Shown here piece after piece: positions 41,380-49,611 of a stretch of 51,148 nt of DNA. Within the stretch, counting starts at the first letter, position 1, and each line of letters begins with the position of its first letter. The notes below the pieces were generated by a model, which was not told where the DNA came from, made no database searches, and saw only the letters and a list, made by a program, of their open reading frames with translations. The position numbers and the translations under genes are program-made. Source of the DNA: Deltaproteobacteria bacterium (GTDB lineage Bacteria > Desulfobacterota > Desulfobacteria > Desulfobacterales > JAFDMD01); NCBI GenBank assembly GCA_019306065.1, contig JAFDMF010000012.1, positions 1 to 51,148 on the forward strand, in the 5' to 3' direction.

Positions 41380-43527
41380 ATGTATTCAAACTATATAAAA
41401 GCTCTTTTTTTTATTTGTATAGGTTTGATAATAGCTTCTAATTGTTACGCAAAATGCCTTTCGGAAAACGAACAAAAAAATTTGGAGGCGCCATGGCGTA
41501 TAAGCGCGGACGAAGTCAAGTATAACAAAAGCAAAGATCAATTTACGGCAAAAGGAAATGTTGTTATAAAAAAAGTAAACAGGAGGTTAACCGCAGATTT
41601 CGTAACATTTGACAAAAAAAATATGACTGCCTCGGCAGTTGGAAACGTTGTTTTTGTAATAGGAGAAGACAAGCTTGAAGGCAGCGGTATTGATATAAAT
41701 TTGGCAAATGAAACAGGAACAGTATATGACGCTACTCTTTTTTATAAAGAGACCAATTTTTATATAAGAGGAGATCATATAGAAAAAATAAGCAAACATT
41801 CATACAAGCTAAAACAGGGTTCTTTTACCTCCTGCATAGGCGAAAAACCGACTTGGCAGATCACCGGTAAAAACATGAAGGTTACTTTAAACGGCTACGG
41901 AACAGCCACAAATATAATGTTTAAAGTTAAAGATATGCCTATTTTTTATTCTCCTTTTATAATCTTTCCTGCAAAAACAGACAGACAATCCGGATTTCTT
42001 ATGCCTCAATTAAGCCATTCCGAACGTAAAGGCAAAGAAATCACACTGCCTTATTTTTGGGCAATAAACGAAAGCCAAGACGCCACCTTTTATCTTAATC
42101 ATATCGAAAAAAGAGGAGAAAAACTGGGCGCGGAATACAGATATAAACTTACCGAAGATTCAAAAGGAACATTAATGTTCGATTTTTTAAACGACAAAGA
42201 GCAAAACGCCGAATTTAATTCGGACGGTTACATCCGCACAAATTCAGACAGATATTGGATAAGAGGCAGAATAGATCACAGCTTTCCGAAAGACTTTTCG
42301 GCAAAGCTTGCATTAGATCTGCCAAGCGATCAGGGTTATCTTACAGAATTTAAATCCGGGCTTATCGGTTATAACGAAATAAATAAATATTATGAAAAAA
42401 ATTTTTACGCAACATTAGAGGATTATACAGATTATGTCCGAAAAAACAGACTTAACCTGTCAAGAAGCTGGGAAAAATATATTCTTAATATAGACAGCGT
42501 CTGGTATGAAGATATAAGAATAGGAACTTATCAAAAACAGGATAAAAGTTTTTATAAACTGCCCTCTATAACCTTTGATACAGTCAAACATAAAATAGGC
42601 AACACCCCTTTATATTTCGATTTTAAATCTCTTTATACTTACTATTACGGCGAAAATACGCCGAAAGAAATGAAGGCGGATCTTTATTCCAGATTTTATC
42701 TTCCTTTAAACATAGCCGGTTATTTCAATTTAGAGCCCTCTATAAGATTAAGAGTAGCCCATGCAAAAACTTATGATTACAAAAAGGATATACCTGACTA
42801 TTCTGCAGATAGCCAAACTTATGATATTAGGCTGAATTTATCCTCTTTACTTTTTAATATATTCGATGCTGATATTAAAAATATAAGTAAAATAAAACAT
42901 ACGATTATCCCCAGAATAACCTACGAATATATTCCGGAAGAAAAAGTAGTATTCCATTTTGAAGAAGAAATTCAAAAAAAAAATCTGATTACATATTCGA
43001 TTACAAATAATCTTATTTCCAAAGAAAAAACATTCAAAGATATTGCAGATAAAGAAAAAAAATTTTCATATAATCGATTTTTACGATTTAAAATAAGTCA
43101 AAGCTACGATTTCAATAAAGAATCGGGGCCGTTTTCCGATATCGCCGCCGAAGCATATATATCGTTAGGAAAACATCTTTTTTTTAACGGAGAGGCTGAG
43201 TGGTCTCCTTATTCTGGAGAATTTACATCTCATGATAAGGGAATAACCTTAACCGATAATAGAGAAGACTCTCTTTCTGTAGAGCATAGATATAAAAAAG
43301 AGGAAAGGGAATCGTTAGCCGCAGACCTTAACATCAAAATAGACGATAATATAGAAGTTTATGGCGGTTATGAGAGAAATCTGTATGACGACAACGATAT
43401 AGAATATAAAGCAGGCTTTCTTTACGGCGCGCAGTGCTGGGCTGTAGGTTTGGAATATTTAAATGAAAAAAACGGAGATACAAAATTCGAGCTGCTATTA
43501 AAACTTCGAGGACTCGGAGACTTCTAA
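41380..43527 (+). CDS. lptD: LPS-assembly outer-membrane protein LptD
   Basis: A 715-residue LptD, which inserts lipopolysaccharide in the outer leaflet of the outer membrane. It has a signal peptide (MYSNYIKALFFICIGLIIAS, cleavage near CYA), an OstA/LptA-like jelly-roll (~35-165: WRISADEVKYNKSKDQFTAK, GNVVIKK, YDATLFYKETNFYIRGD) and a C-terminal beta-barrel with alternating strands ending in a hydrophobic-rich LLLKLRGLGDF. PIFYSPFIIFPAKTDRQSGF (~188-207) is the hallmark linker. I chose ATG 41380, preceded by AGAGGG; an earlier in-frame ATG lies in a repeat. It is a short family member. map follows 29 bases later. Confidence 0.93.
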   Translation: MYSNYIKALFFICIGLIIASNCYAKCLSENEQKNLEAPWRISADEVKYNKSKDQFTAKGNVVIKKVNRRLTADFVTFDKKNMTASAVGNVVFVIGEDKLEGSGIDINLANETGTVYDATLFYKETNFYIRGDHIEKISKHSYKLKQGSFTSCIGEKPTWQITGKNMKVTLNGYGTATNIMFKVKDMPIFYSPFIIFPAKTDRQSGFLMPQLSHSERKGKEITLPYFWAINESQDATFYLNHIEKRGEKLGAEYRYKLTEDSKGTLMFDFLNDKEQNAEFNSDGYIRTNSDRYWIRGRIDHSFPKDFSAKLALDLPSDQGYLTEFKSGLIGYNEINKYYEKNFYATLEDYTDYVRKNRLNLSRSWEKYILNIDSVWYEDIRIGTYQKQDKSFYKLPSITFDTVKHKIGNTPLYFDFKSLYTYYYGENTPKEMKADLYSRFYLPLNIAGYFNLEPSIRLRVAHAKTYDYKKDIPDYSADSQTYDIRLNLSSLLFNIFDADIKNISKIKHTIIPRITYEYIPEEKVVFHFEEEIQKKNLITYSITNNLISKEKTFKDIADKEKKFSYNRFLRFKISQSYDFNKESGPFSDIAAEAYISLGKHLFFNGEAEWSPYSGEFTSHDKGITLTDNREDSLSVEHRYKKEERESLAADLNIKIDDNIEVYGGYERNLYDDNDIEYKAGFLYGAQCWAVGLEYLNEKNGDTKFELLLKLRGLGDF

Positions 43528-43556
43528 TAGCGATTTGCCACAACAGGTTAAAAAAA

Positions 43557-44438
43557 ATGGTTAAAAAAATAGGGCGAAACGATCCTTGTTTTTGCGGCAG
43601 CGGGAAAAAATATAAACAATGTTGTATAAACAAACAAAGAAAAACAGACAAGGATCCGAAAAAACTATATTCCCGCGTCTATAATATAAATTTAAAAAAT
43701 AAAAAGGATATAGAGGGTATAAGAAAAACAGGACTTCTTGTAATTGCAACTCTTAATGAAGCGGAAAACTTTATAAAAGCCGGAGTTACTACAGATTATT
43801 TAGATAAAATAATACACGATTTTACCATAAAAAATAATGCAAAACCTGCTACATTAGGATACAGAGGTTTTCCAAAAAGTTCTTGTATATCGGTAAATGA
43901 AGTTGTTTGTCATGGAGTGCCCGGCGATAGAGTAATAGAAGACGGAGATATAGTAAATATTGATATTACATCCATTTTAAACGGATATTATGCGGATGCA
44001 AGCAAAACATACTTTGTAGGAACGCCAAAAAAAGATGCCGAAAAAATAGTTAAAATTGCCCAACATGCCATAATGATAGGAAAAAATACCGTAAAACCAG
44101 GCAATAAAGTTGGAGACATAGGCTGGGCTATTCAGAATTATGCCGAAAAAAACGGATGCTCCGTAGTAAGAAACTTCGTAGGACACGGCACAGGCTTCGA
44201 TTTTCATGAAGAGCCTCAAATTCCAAATTTCGGAAGAAAAAAAACTGGCATAGAGCTTGTAGAAGGAATGGTTTTTACTATAGAACCTATGATAAATCTG
44301 GGAAAAAAGGAGATAAAAATATTATCAGACGGCTGGACTGCAGTCACTAAAGACGGCTTTTTGTCCGCTCAATTTGAACAGACAATTGTAGTAACCAAAG
44401 ATGGGTGCGAAGCCCTTACTCCGTATGACTTAACATAA
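43557..44438 (+). CDS. map: Methionine aminopeptidase with N-terminal SEC-C zinc motif
   Basis: A 293-residue type I methionine aminopeptidase. An N-terminal SEC-C motif ([18 protein letters not shown], ~6-23) is nearly identical to that on SecA at 23865-23915. The catalytic domain (~45-290) shows CISVNEVVCHGVPGDR (~104-119), VNIDITSILNGYYADASKTY (~127-146, metal Asp pair), GHGTGFDFHEEPQIPNFG (~214-231, metal His) and FTIEPMINLG and QFEQTIVVT (metal Glu). It removes initiator Met; the SEC-C tail probably binds the ribosome or a metal. Confidence 0.95.
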   Translation: MVKKIGRNDPCFCGSGKKYKQCCINKQRKTDKDPKKLYSRVYNINLKNKKDIEGIRKTGLLVIATLNEAENFIKAGVTTDYLDKIIHDFTIKNNAKPATLGYRGFPKSSCISVNEVVCHGVPGDRVIEDGDIVNIDITSILNGYYADASKTYFVGTPKKDAEKIVKIAQHAIMIGKNTVKPGNKVGDIGWAIQNYAEKNGCSVVRNFVGHGTGFDFHEEPQIPNFGRKKTGIELVEGMVFTIEPMINLGKKEIKILSDGWTAVTKDGFLSAQFEQTIVVTKDGCEALTPYDLT

Positions 44439-44442
44439 TTAA

Positions 44443-44478
44443 AGCCCGTTTTCGGCGTTATGCTCAAATTTTAATCCC
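44443..44478. repeat. Hairpin family, half copy
   Basis: AAAGCCCGTTTTCGGCGTT then ATGCTCAAATTTTAATCC: the right half of the family in inverted orientation, five bases after the map stop. Confidence 0.6.
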
Positions 44479-44603
44479 TTTGTATCTCTTATAAAATAAA
44501 TAGACAATTTTATTAGTTCGTGATAATAGGCTTTCTTTATATTATTAAATCTAATAAATTAAAACCGTTTTACTTATCTTTTATTTTAAAAAAGGAGGGA
44601 AAA

Positions 44604-46160
44604 ATGGATTGGTTGAATCTGGGGCAGACTTTATCTGTTAATGCAAAAAGAATACCGAATAAAACGGTATTTAAAGATGCCCGTAGAAGCTATACTTATG
44701 CCCAATATAATAAACGGGTTAATAAGCTTTCAAACACTTTTTTGGCGTTAGGGCTTAAAAAAGGGGATAAGGTCGCAACTTTTATGGAAAACAGTATAGA
44801 AATAACCGAAGTTTTTCTTGCGGCGGCAAAAACAGGACTTGTGATTGTTCCTATAAATTTCAGGTTGGTATCTGCAGATGTGGAATATATAGTAAATAAT
44901 TCGGGCGCAAAACTTTTTATAGTAGATGAAGAATTTACCGATATAATTGCTCCCGTAAAAGCTAATTTAAAAAATATAGCGGATAAAAATTTTATATCTG
45001 CCCATGCTCATAAAAAGGGTTATGTTGAATATGAATCTTTTATAGCAGATATGCCGGATACCGAGCCGAATGCAGATATTGTTCGCCCTGATGATCCTTG
45101 GATACTTATTTATACTTCCGGAACTACAGGAAAACCTAAAGGAGTAGTCCGATCGCATAAATCCCATATAGCTTTTTATCTTATTAACGCTGTAGAATTC
45201 GGGTTTAACGCAGATGATATTTGTATGAATGTAATACCTCTTTGCCATATTAATTCTACTTTTTATACATTTACTTTTACTTATATAGGAGGTTCGGCAT
45301 ATATTCATCCTGCAAGGTCTTTTAAGCCGGAAGAGATTTTGCAGATTATACAAAGAGAAAAAATAACTTTTATATCTCTTATTCCTACTCATTATAATCT
45401 GATATTAAGTCTTCCCAAAGAAAAAACTAATTACAACGTTTCTTCTATAAGAAAACTTTTATGCTCTTCTGCTCCTGTTAGAAAAAATACAAAACTTGCC
45501 GTAATGGATTTTTTCAAAGGAGTGGAGCTGTATGAAGCTTACGGATCCACCGAAGCCGGAATAGTAACGGTTTTAAAACCTGAAGATCAGTTGAAAAAAC
45601 TCGGCTCTATAGGAAAAGAAGTTATAGGGACAGAACTTGTAAAACTTTTGGACGAAAACGGCAACGAGGTTAAGGTTGGCGAAGTAGGCGAGTTGTATTC
45701 AAAATGTCCTATGCTGTTTGATCAATATTATAAGCTTCCGAAAAAAACCGCCGCATCTTTTAAGGGGGGATGGTTTTCTGCAGGAGATATGGCAAGAAAA
45801 GATGAAGACGGATTTTTTGAATGTATTGACAGAAAAGATAATATGATTATAACAGGAGGCGAACATGTATATCCAAGCGAAGTGGAAGAGGTTGTAGAAA
45901 GCTTAAAAGAAGTGTTTGAGTGTGCCTGCATAAGCGTAAAGGATGACAAATGGGGCGAAAAAGTATGCGTTGTAGCAATACTACAAGAGACTGCGGATAA
46001 ATCTGCAATAAACGAAGACGCAATAAAAGCTTACTGCAAACAAAGGCTTGCCGGATATAAATGCCCTAAAGATGTTATATTTATTAAAGCAGACGAAATG
46101 CCGCGGACTCCTACCGGAAAAATACTTCACAGGAAGTTAAGAGAGCGTTTTGATAAATAG
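44604..46160 (+). CDS. Acyl-CoA synthetase (AMP-forming, fatty/aromatic acid-CoA ligase)
   Basis: A 518-residue ANL-superfamily ligase that activates a carboxylic acid to its CoA ester. Motifs: LIYTSGTTGKPKGVVRSHKS (~170-189, P-loop), YEAYGSTEAGIVT (~309-321), GWFSAGDMARKDEDGFFECI in parts (~389-408), DRKDNMIITGGEHVYPSEVE (~410-429) and PRTPTGKILHRKLRE (~501-515, catalytic Lys). The acid substrate cannot be set. I start at 44604, preceded by AAAGGAGG; longer in-frame starts are unlikely. It fits with the acyl-CoA dehydrogenase and ETF genes. Confidence 0.92.
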   Translation: MDWLNLGQTLSVNAKRIPNKTVFKDARRSYTYAQYNKRVNKLSNTFLALGLKKGDKVATFMENSIEITEVFLAAAKTGLVIVPINFRLVSADVEYIVNNSGAKLFIVDEEFTDIIAPVKANLKNIADKNFISAHAHKKGYVEYESFIADMPDTEPNADIVRPDDPWILIYTSGTTGKPKGVVRSHKSHIAFYLINAVEFGFNADDICMNVIPLCHINSTFYTFTFTYIGGSAYIHPARSFKPEEILQIIQREKITFISLIPTHYNLILSLPKEKTNYNVSSIRKLLCSSAPVRKNTKLAVMDFFKGVELYEAYGSTEAGIVTVLKPEDQLKKLGSIGKEVIGTELVKLLDENGNEVKVGEVGELYSKCPMLFDQYYKLPKKTAASFKGGWFSAGDMARKDEDGFFECIDRKDNMIITGGEHVYPSEVEEVVESLKEVFECACISVKDDKWGEKVCVVAILQETADKSAINEDAIKAYCKQRLAGYKCPKDVIFIKADEMPRTPTGKILHRKLRERFDK

Positions 46161-46180
46161 CTTTTTTTTCATAGGAAACG

Positions 46181-46334
46181 CCCATAACTAAAAAGGTATA
46201 AACACAAAAAAAAATGGTTATCAAAATAATAAAGGGATTTCTCGCTTTGCTCGACAGGACAGGAAGCAATTTTTTTACCGTGTCATGTCAACGAGCGCAG
46301 CGAGGAGAAATCTCATAGTAAAATTATAAACAGA
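46181..46334 (+). repeat. Repeat families D and A, adjacent copies
   Basis: D block: CCCATAACTAAAAAGGTATA with AACACAAAAAAAAATGGTTA. A block from 46224: AATAATAAAGGGATTTCTCG, CTTTGCTCGACAGGACAGG, ACCGTGTCATGTCAACGAGC and GCAGCGAGGAGAAATCTCAT. It fills the gap between the synthetase and the next gene. Confidence 0.72.
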
Positions 46335-46359
46335 AGAATCAATTATTAAAAGGTAAATA

Positions 46360-46587
46360 ATGCCAAAATATTATATTGATAAAAAATCGGATTCCAATAT
46401 TGAATCTGTTATACACAGAGAAGGTTGTAAATGTCTGAAAGCGGAGAATAAAGATCTTTTGGGATGTTTTTCCAATTATTATGATGCTGTTGAAATTGCA
46501 AAGATACAGGGCTATCTGCCCGCATTAGACTGCGATTATTGCTCTTCTGAGTATATCTATCGTAAATATGCCAAACATAAACGCTAA
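46360..46587 (+). CDS. Small cysteine-rich protein, 75 aa
   Basis: A 75-residue protein with HREGCKCL (~19-26), a Cys at ~36 and LDCDYCSSEY (~57-66), spaced as in small metal-binding folds that resemble the Ada N-terminal type (H/C-x-C ... C-x2-C). AAAGG precedes ATG at short range. It sits 15 bases before tRNA-Ser and could share its transcript. No function recognised. Confidence 0.6.
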   Translation: MPKYYIDKKSDSNIESVIHREGCKCLKAENKDLLGCFSNYYDAVEIAKIQGYLPALDCDYCSSEYIYRKYAKHKR

Positions 46588-46602
46588 TTTTAAAAATGGA
46601 AT

Positions 46603-46692
46603 GGAGAGATGGCCGAGAGGCTGAAGGCGCTGCTCTCGAAAAGCGGTATTCCGTATAAACCGGGATCGTGGGTTCAAATCCCACTCTCTCCG
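46603..46692 (+). tRNA. tRNA-Ser (anticodon CGA)
   Basis: A 90-base class II tRNA: acceptor stem GGAGAGA / TCTCTCC, discriminator G, D arm with GGCCGAGAGGCTGAAGGC, anticodon stem CTGCT / AGCGG with loop CTCGAAA (anticodon CGA at 46637-46639), a long variable arm, and T arm GTGGG-TTCAAAT-CCCAC. CCA is not encoded. It reads UCG serine codons. Confidence 0.96.
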
Positions 46693-46729
46693 TCCTTATA
46701 AGAGCCTTTATTACGAAAACATCAAAGAG

Positions 46730-47455
46730 TTAAAAAAAAAATTTCTTTTTTTCCCGCCTTAACCTTTTTTTATCTCTTTTCCAAGATATATCCTTTTTTG
46801 AGCCGAACAAGTTTCTATTTTTCTCAGCATGTTTTTCAAAACTTAATATAAAACTTCCCGGGCTTTTTTGCCTATCCGTATTTTCCACCGCCTGTTTTTT
46901 CTCTTTTGGAATTGTAGGATTTACAAATGCTTTTGGAGAGATAAAATCTGCAATATATATTAAATCTCCAAATTTATAAAATGTTGCTCCGTTTTGAATA
47001 GCAGATTTGGTATTTATTATAAAAAGCTCCTGCTTATTGTCTCTTCTTTTTCCTATTTGCGCTGCTTGATCTATATCTGCAGAAAGTATAACCCGACTGT
47101 TATCTGCGGCAGATATTCCGCGTTCTAAAACATAATTAAAGGCTCTGTTTCTAACGCATATATAAAGCAGTTTAGGAAGGGGGCAATCTTTTAAAAAATC
47201 CGGAAGTGCTTCTCTATTTTTTGCTCGAATTAAATTTTGTTTAATTTCGATCTGCGGATTTTCGATATTTAAAACTATTTCGTTAAATGTTTGAAGCCGT
47301 ATGGATGGCAGATTTTTATCTTGAGAAAAAACCTGTATTAATTCTTTGATTTTAACAAATCCGTTATCATCAGGCACAATGCCGAATTCGTCTGGCTTAT
47401 GGGATAGTATATATAATAATAATTTATAAATTTTTTTTATCTTCAGATTTTTCAT
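46730..47455 (-). CDS. KptA/Tpt1-like RNA 2'-phosphotransferase homologue, divergent
   Basis: A 241-residue protein whose first ~180 residues follow the KptA/Tpt1 plan: KLLLYILSHKPDEFGIVPDD (~11-30), GFVKIKELI (~32-40), an IRAK string (~76-79), then SRVILSADIDQAAQIGKRRD (~119-138) and GATFYKFGDLIYIADFISPK (~154-173). Active KptA has Arg-His in the first helix (LRHKP), GHS after RA, and HGT; here these are Ser-His, absent, and YICVRNRA. The last ~60 residues are strongly basic. It may be inactive as a 2'-phosphotransferase or act on another substrate. The gene is in line with greA, pssA and psd but 122 bases after greA. Confidence 0.72.
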   Translation of the reverse strand: MKNLKIKKIYKLLLYILSHKPDEFGIVPDDNGFVKIKELIQVFSQDKNLPSIRLQTFNEIVLNIENPQIEIKQNLIRAKNREALPDFLKDCPLPKLLYICVRNRAFNYVLERGISAADNSRVILSADIDQAAQIGKRRDNKQELFIINTKSAIQNGATFYKFGDLIYIADFISPKAFVNPTIPKEKKQAVENTDRQKSPGSFILSFEKHAEKNRNLFGSKKDISWKRDKKRLRREKKKFFF

Positions 47456-47483
47456 CCGTATATATTTAATAACGAATTTTCAA

Positions 47484-47575
47484 TCGCTGTAATCTGTGTT
47501 AATCTAATAAATCTGCCGTTCAGACAATTATGAAATTTCTCCTCGCTTTGCTCATCGAAATGATATAGCAAAAAA
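47484..47575 (-). repeat. Repeat family A copy with a GATTAACACAGATTACAG block
   Basis: Minus strand: GATGAGCAAAGCGAGGAG, AAATTTCATAATTGTCTGAA, CGGCAGATTTATTAGATT and AACACAGATTACAGCG. The middle blocks match 37060-37105. It lies immediately downstream of greA. Confidence 0.7.
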
Positions 47576-47577
47576 CA

Positions 47578-48045
47578 TTATGATATTTCTACAACCTCGT
47601 AAGAGCGGGTTCCTGCAGGAACTTGTATCTTTACAATATCCCCTTCTTCTTTACCGATAATCGAGGCTCCCAAAGGAGAATTTACCGATATTTTACCGAG
47701 CTCTATATTAGATTCATCCTGCCCTACAAGTCTGTAAATAACCTCGTCGCCTGTATCTATATTTTCCAAAGTAACTTTACATCCAAAAACAATTTTATCG
47801 GTTTTTATATTGCTTGTATCTATTATATCCGCATTGGCAAGCTTATATTCAATATTCCGTATTCTGCCTTCAATAAAAGCCTGTTTTTCTTTGGCTGCGG
47901 CAAACTCCGCGTTTTCGGAAAGATCCCCATGGGCTCTTGCCTCTTCTATTGCTTTTATATTTTCAGGTCTTTCGACAGATTTCAAATGTTCAAACTCTTT
48001 TTTTAAAGCTTCGTAGCCTTCGCATGTAATAGGTATTGTTTTCAA
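47578..48045 (-). CDS. greA: Transcription elongation factor GreA
   Basis: A 155-residue GreA, which rescues backtracked RNA polymerase by stimulating transcript cleavage. The coiled-coil carries [20 protein letters not shown] (~36-55, with the acidic tip) and the C-terminal FKBP-like domain [21 protein letters not shown] (~122-142). Length is normal. The start is TTG at 48045, two bases after the pssA stop, with AAAGGG about ten bases upstream, so the gene is translationally tied to pssA. Confidence 0.95.
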   Translation of the reverse strand: MKTIPITCEGYEALKKEFEHLKSVERPENIKAIEEARAHGDLSENAEFAAAKEKQAFIEGRIRNIEYKLANADIIDTSNIKTDKIVFGCKVTLENIDTGDEVIYRLVGQDESNIELGKISVNSPLGASIIGKEEGDIVKIQVPAGTRSYEVVEIS

Positions 48046-48047
48046 AT

Positions 48048-48818
48048 TTATATCCCTTTAATGCTCTGTTTTGCTTCTTCGGTTTTGAGTCTATTTTTAA
48101 ATAATCTGTTTTTTAAACTTAAAAAAGGTCCCGATAAAATATAAAAAACAGACAAAATAAATAATGTTATCTGGGGCTGAGCTGCTATAAAAATCAATAT
48201 AAGAACTCCGGAAGCAAGAATATGAAATTTCATTCTTCTAAAAAAAGCATGTTTTTTTAAACTTTTAAATTTAATTGTGCTAACCATTAAAAAAGAAAGC
48301 CAATATAAAGAGGTTAACATAAGCAAAGAATTTACCTCAAGATTTATTTTATCGGTAAATAAAACAATAGTGGCTACCATGCCAGCGGCGGCAGGTATAG
48401 GAAGCCCAGTAAAATATTCATTATCTACAGTTCCGGTATTCGTATTAAATCTTGCAAGCCTTAACGCGCCGCAAGCCATAAACAAAAAAGCCGCAAGCCA
48501 TCCGAGGCGTCCGAGCGGTTTTAACGCCCATAAATACATCAGCAGCATAGGAGCTATGCCGAAAGATACAAGGTCTGCAAGAGAATCGTATTCGATTCCG
48601 AACTGCGAAGAGGTGTTTGTTGCCCTTGCTATTTTACCATCTAACAAATCGAAAACTCCGGCTATTAATACTGATACGGCAGCTATGGTAAATTTTGCTT
48701 CTATTGAGGATATAATGGCAAAAAAGCCTGCAAAAAGATTAAAAGTAGTAAATATGTTAGGAAGAACATATATACTTCTTCTTACCTGATCCTTCTTAAA
48801 TTTATTTAACTTTCTCAT
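48048..48818 (-). CDS. pssA: CDP-diacylglycerol-serine O-phosphatidyltransferase
   Basis: A 256-residue membrane enzyme making phosphatidylserine. The CDP-alcohol phosphotransferase motif is [20 protein letters not shown] (~57-76) continuing [14 protein letters not shown], fitting D-G-x2-A-R-x8-G-x3-D-x3-D. Seven or so membrane helices follow. It overlaps psd by four bases (ATGA), so PS synthesis and its decarboxylation to phosphatidylethanolamine are coupled. Confidence 0.95.
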   Translation of the reverse strand: MRKLNKFKKDQVRRSIYVLPNIFTTFNLFAGFFAIISSIEAKFTIAAVSVLIAGVFDLLDGKIARATNTSSQFGIEYDSLADLVSFGIAPMLLMYLWALKPLGRLGWLAAFLFMACGALRLARFNTNTGTVDNEYFTGLPIPAAAGMVATIVLFTDKINLEVNSLLMLTSLYWLSFLMVSTIKFKSLKKHAFFRRMKFHILASGVLILIFIAAQPQITLFILSVFYILSGPFLSLKNRLFKNRLKTEEAKQSIKGI

Positions 48819-49486
48819 TTTAATTTTCCTAATATAGTTTTGCCGGCGGATACATTATATCCGCGAGAAGCGATGCCCGTTATTTGCATATCGGCAGGAA
48901 GGTATAAATCGACTCTTGAGCCGAAACATATCATACCAAATCTTGCAGAAGTGTCAATATTAAACCCTTGTTTAACGTAACATACAATTCGTCTTGCTAT
49001 CAATCCTGCTATCTGAACCATACATACATCGCGTCCAGATTCGGTTTTTAAATAAACCGCATTATATTCATTTTCAAGAGAAGCTTTATCAAGGTTTGCT
49101 TTTAAAAATTTACCCTGATTATATTCTATTTTCGTAATTTTCCCCGCGCATACGGCTCGATTTACATGCACATTAAATATTGACATAAATATACTAATTT
49201 TAAAGCATCTTCCATTGTAAAAATTAGTAGTCTCAACAAAATCTGCAAATATTATTTTACCGTCTGCAGGCGATACTATAGTATCTTCCGAAACTATGCC
49301 TGCGCATCTTTCCGGATCCCGAAAAAACCAGCATAAAAAAAGGGTTAAAAACAGACTGATAAATCCTATGGCAAACTCCCCTATAAACAGCAGAGCCGCC
49401 GTAAAAAAAATGCCGATTAAAATAAACGGCAGTCCTATTTTTGCAATGCCTACAAATGTGTGTTCCGTGTTTTTTATTTTTTTCAT
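48815..49486 (-). CDS. psd: Phosphatidylserine decarboxylase proenzyme
   Basis: A 223-residue, short-form PSD with two N-terminal membrane helices (~14-52). Marks: DTIVSPADGKI (~73-83, catalytic Asp), FMSIFNVHVNRA (~103-114, catalytic His) and the self-cleavage site FGSRVDLYLP (~197-206; Gly-Ser yields the pyruvoyl group). It forms PE from the product of PssA. First gene of the minus-strand psd-pssA-greA set. Confidence 0.95.
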   Translation of the reverse strand: MKKIKNTEHTFVGIAKIGLPFILIGIFFTAALLFIGEFAIGFISLFLTLFLCWFFRDPERCAGIVSEDTIVSPADGKIIFADFVETTNFYNGRCFKISIFMSIFNVHVNRAVCAGKITKIEYNQGKFLKANLDKASLENEYNAVYLKTESGRDVCMVQIAGLIARRIVCYVKQGFNIDTSARFGMICFGSRVDLYLPADMQITGIASRGYNVSAGKTILGKLK

Positions 49487-49611
49487 ATCAGCAAACCTAT
49501 CCTTGTTTATGATATCTCTCCCTGCGTTATAATCATTTTTTTATATTTTAACTTTATTCGATAATTTTGTAAATTTCAAGATTAATATAAAAATAACTCT
49601 TTTTTCAAAAT

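Noticed and set aside
6510-44478. The hairpin family as integron attC sites
   Set aside because: AAC ... GTT ordering at the 6510 and 41223 copies recalls attC, but the box sequences do not fit the consensus, one copy has the opposite order, the copies lie among core genes rather than in a cassette array, and no integrase is visible.
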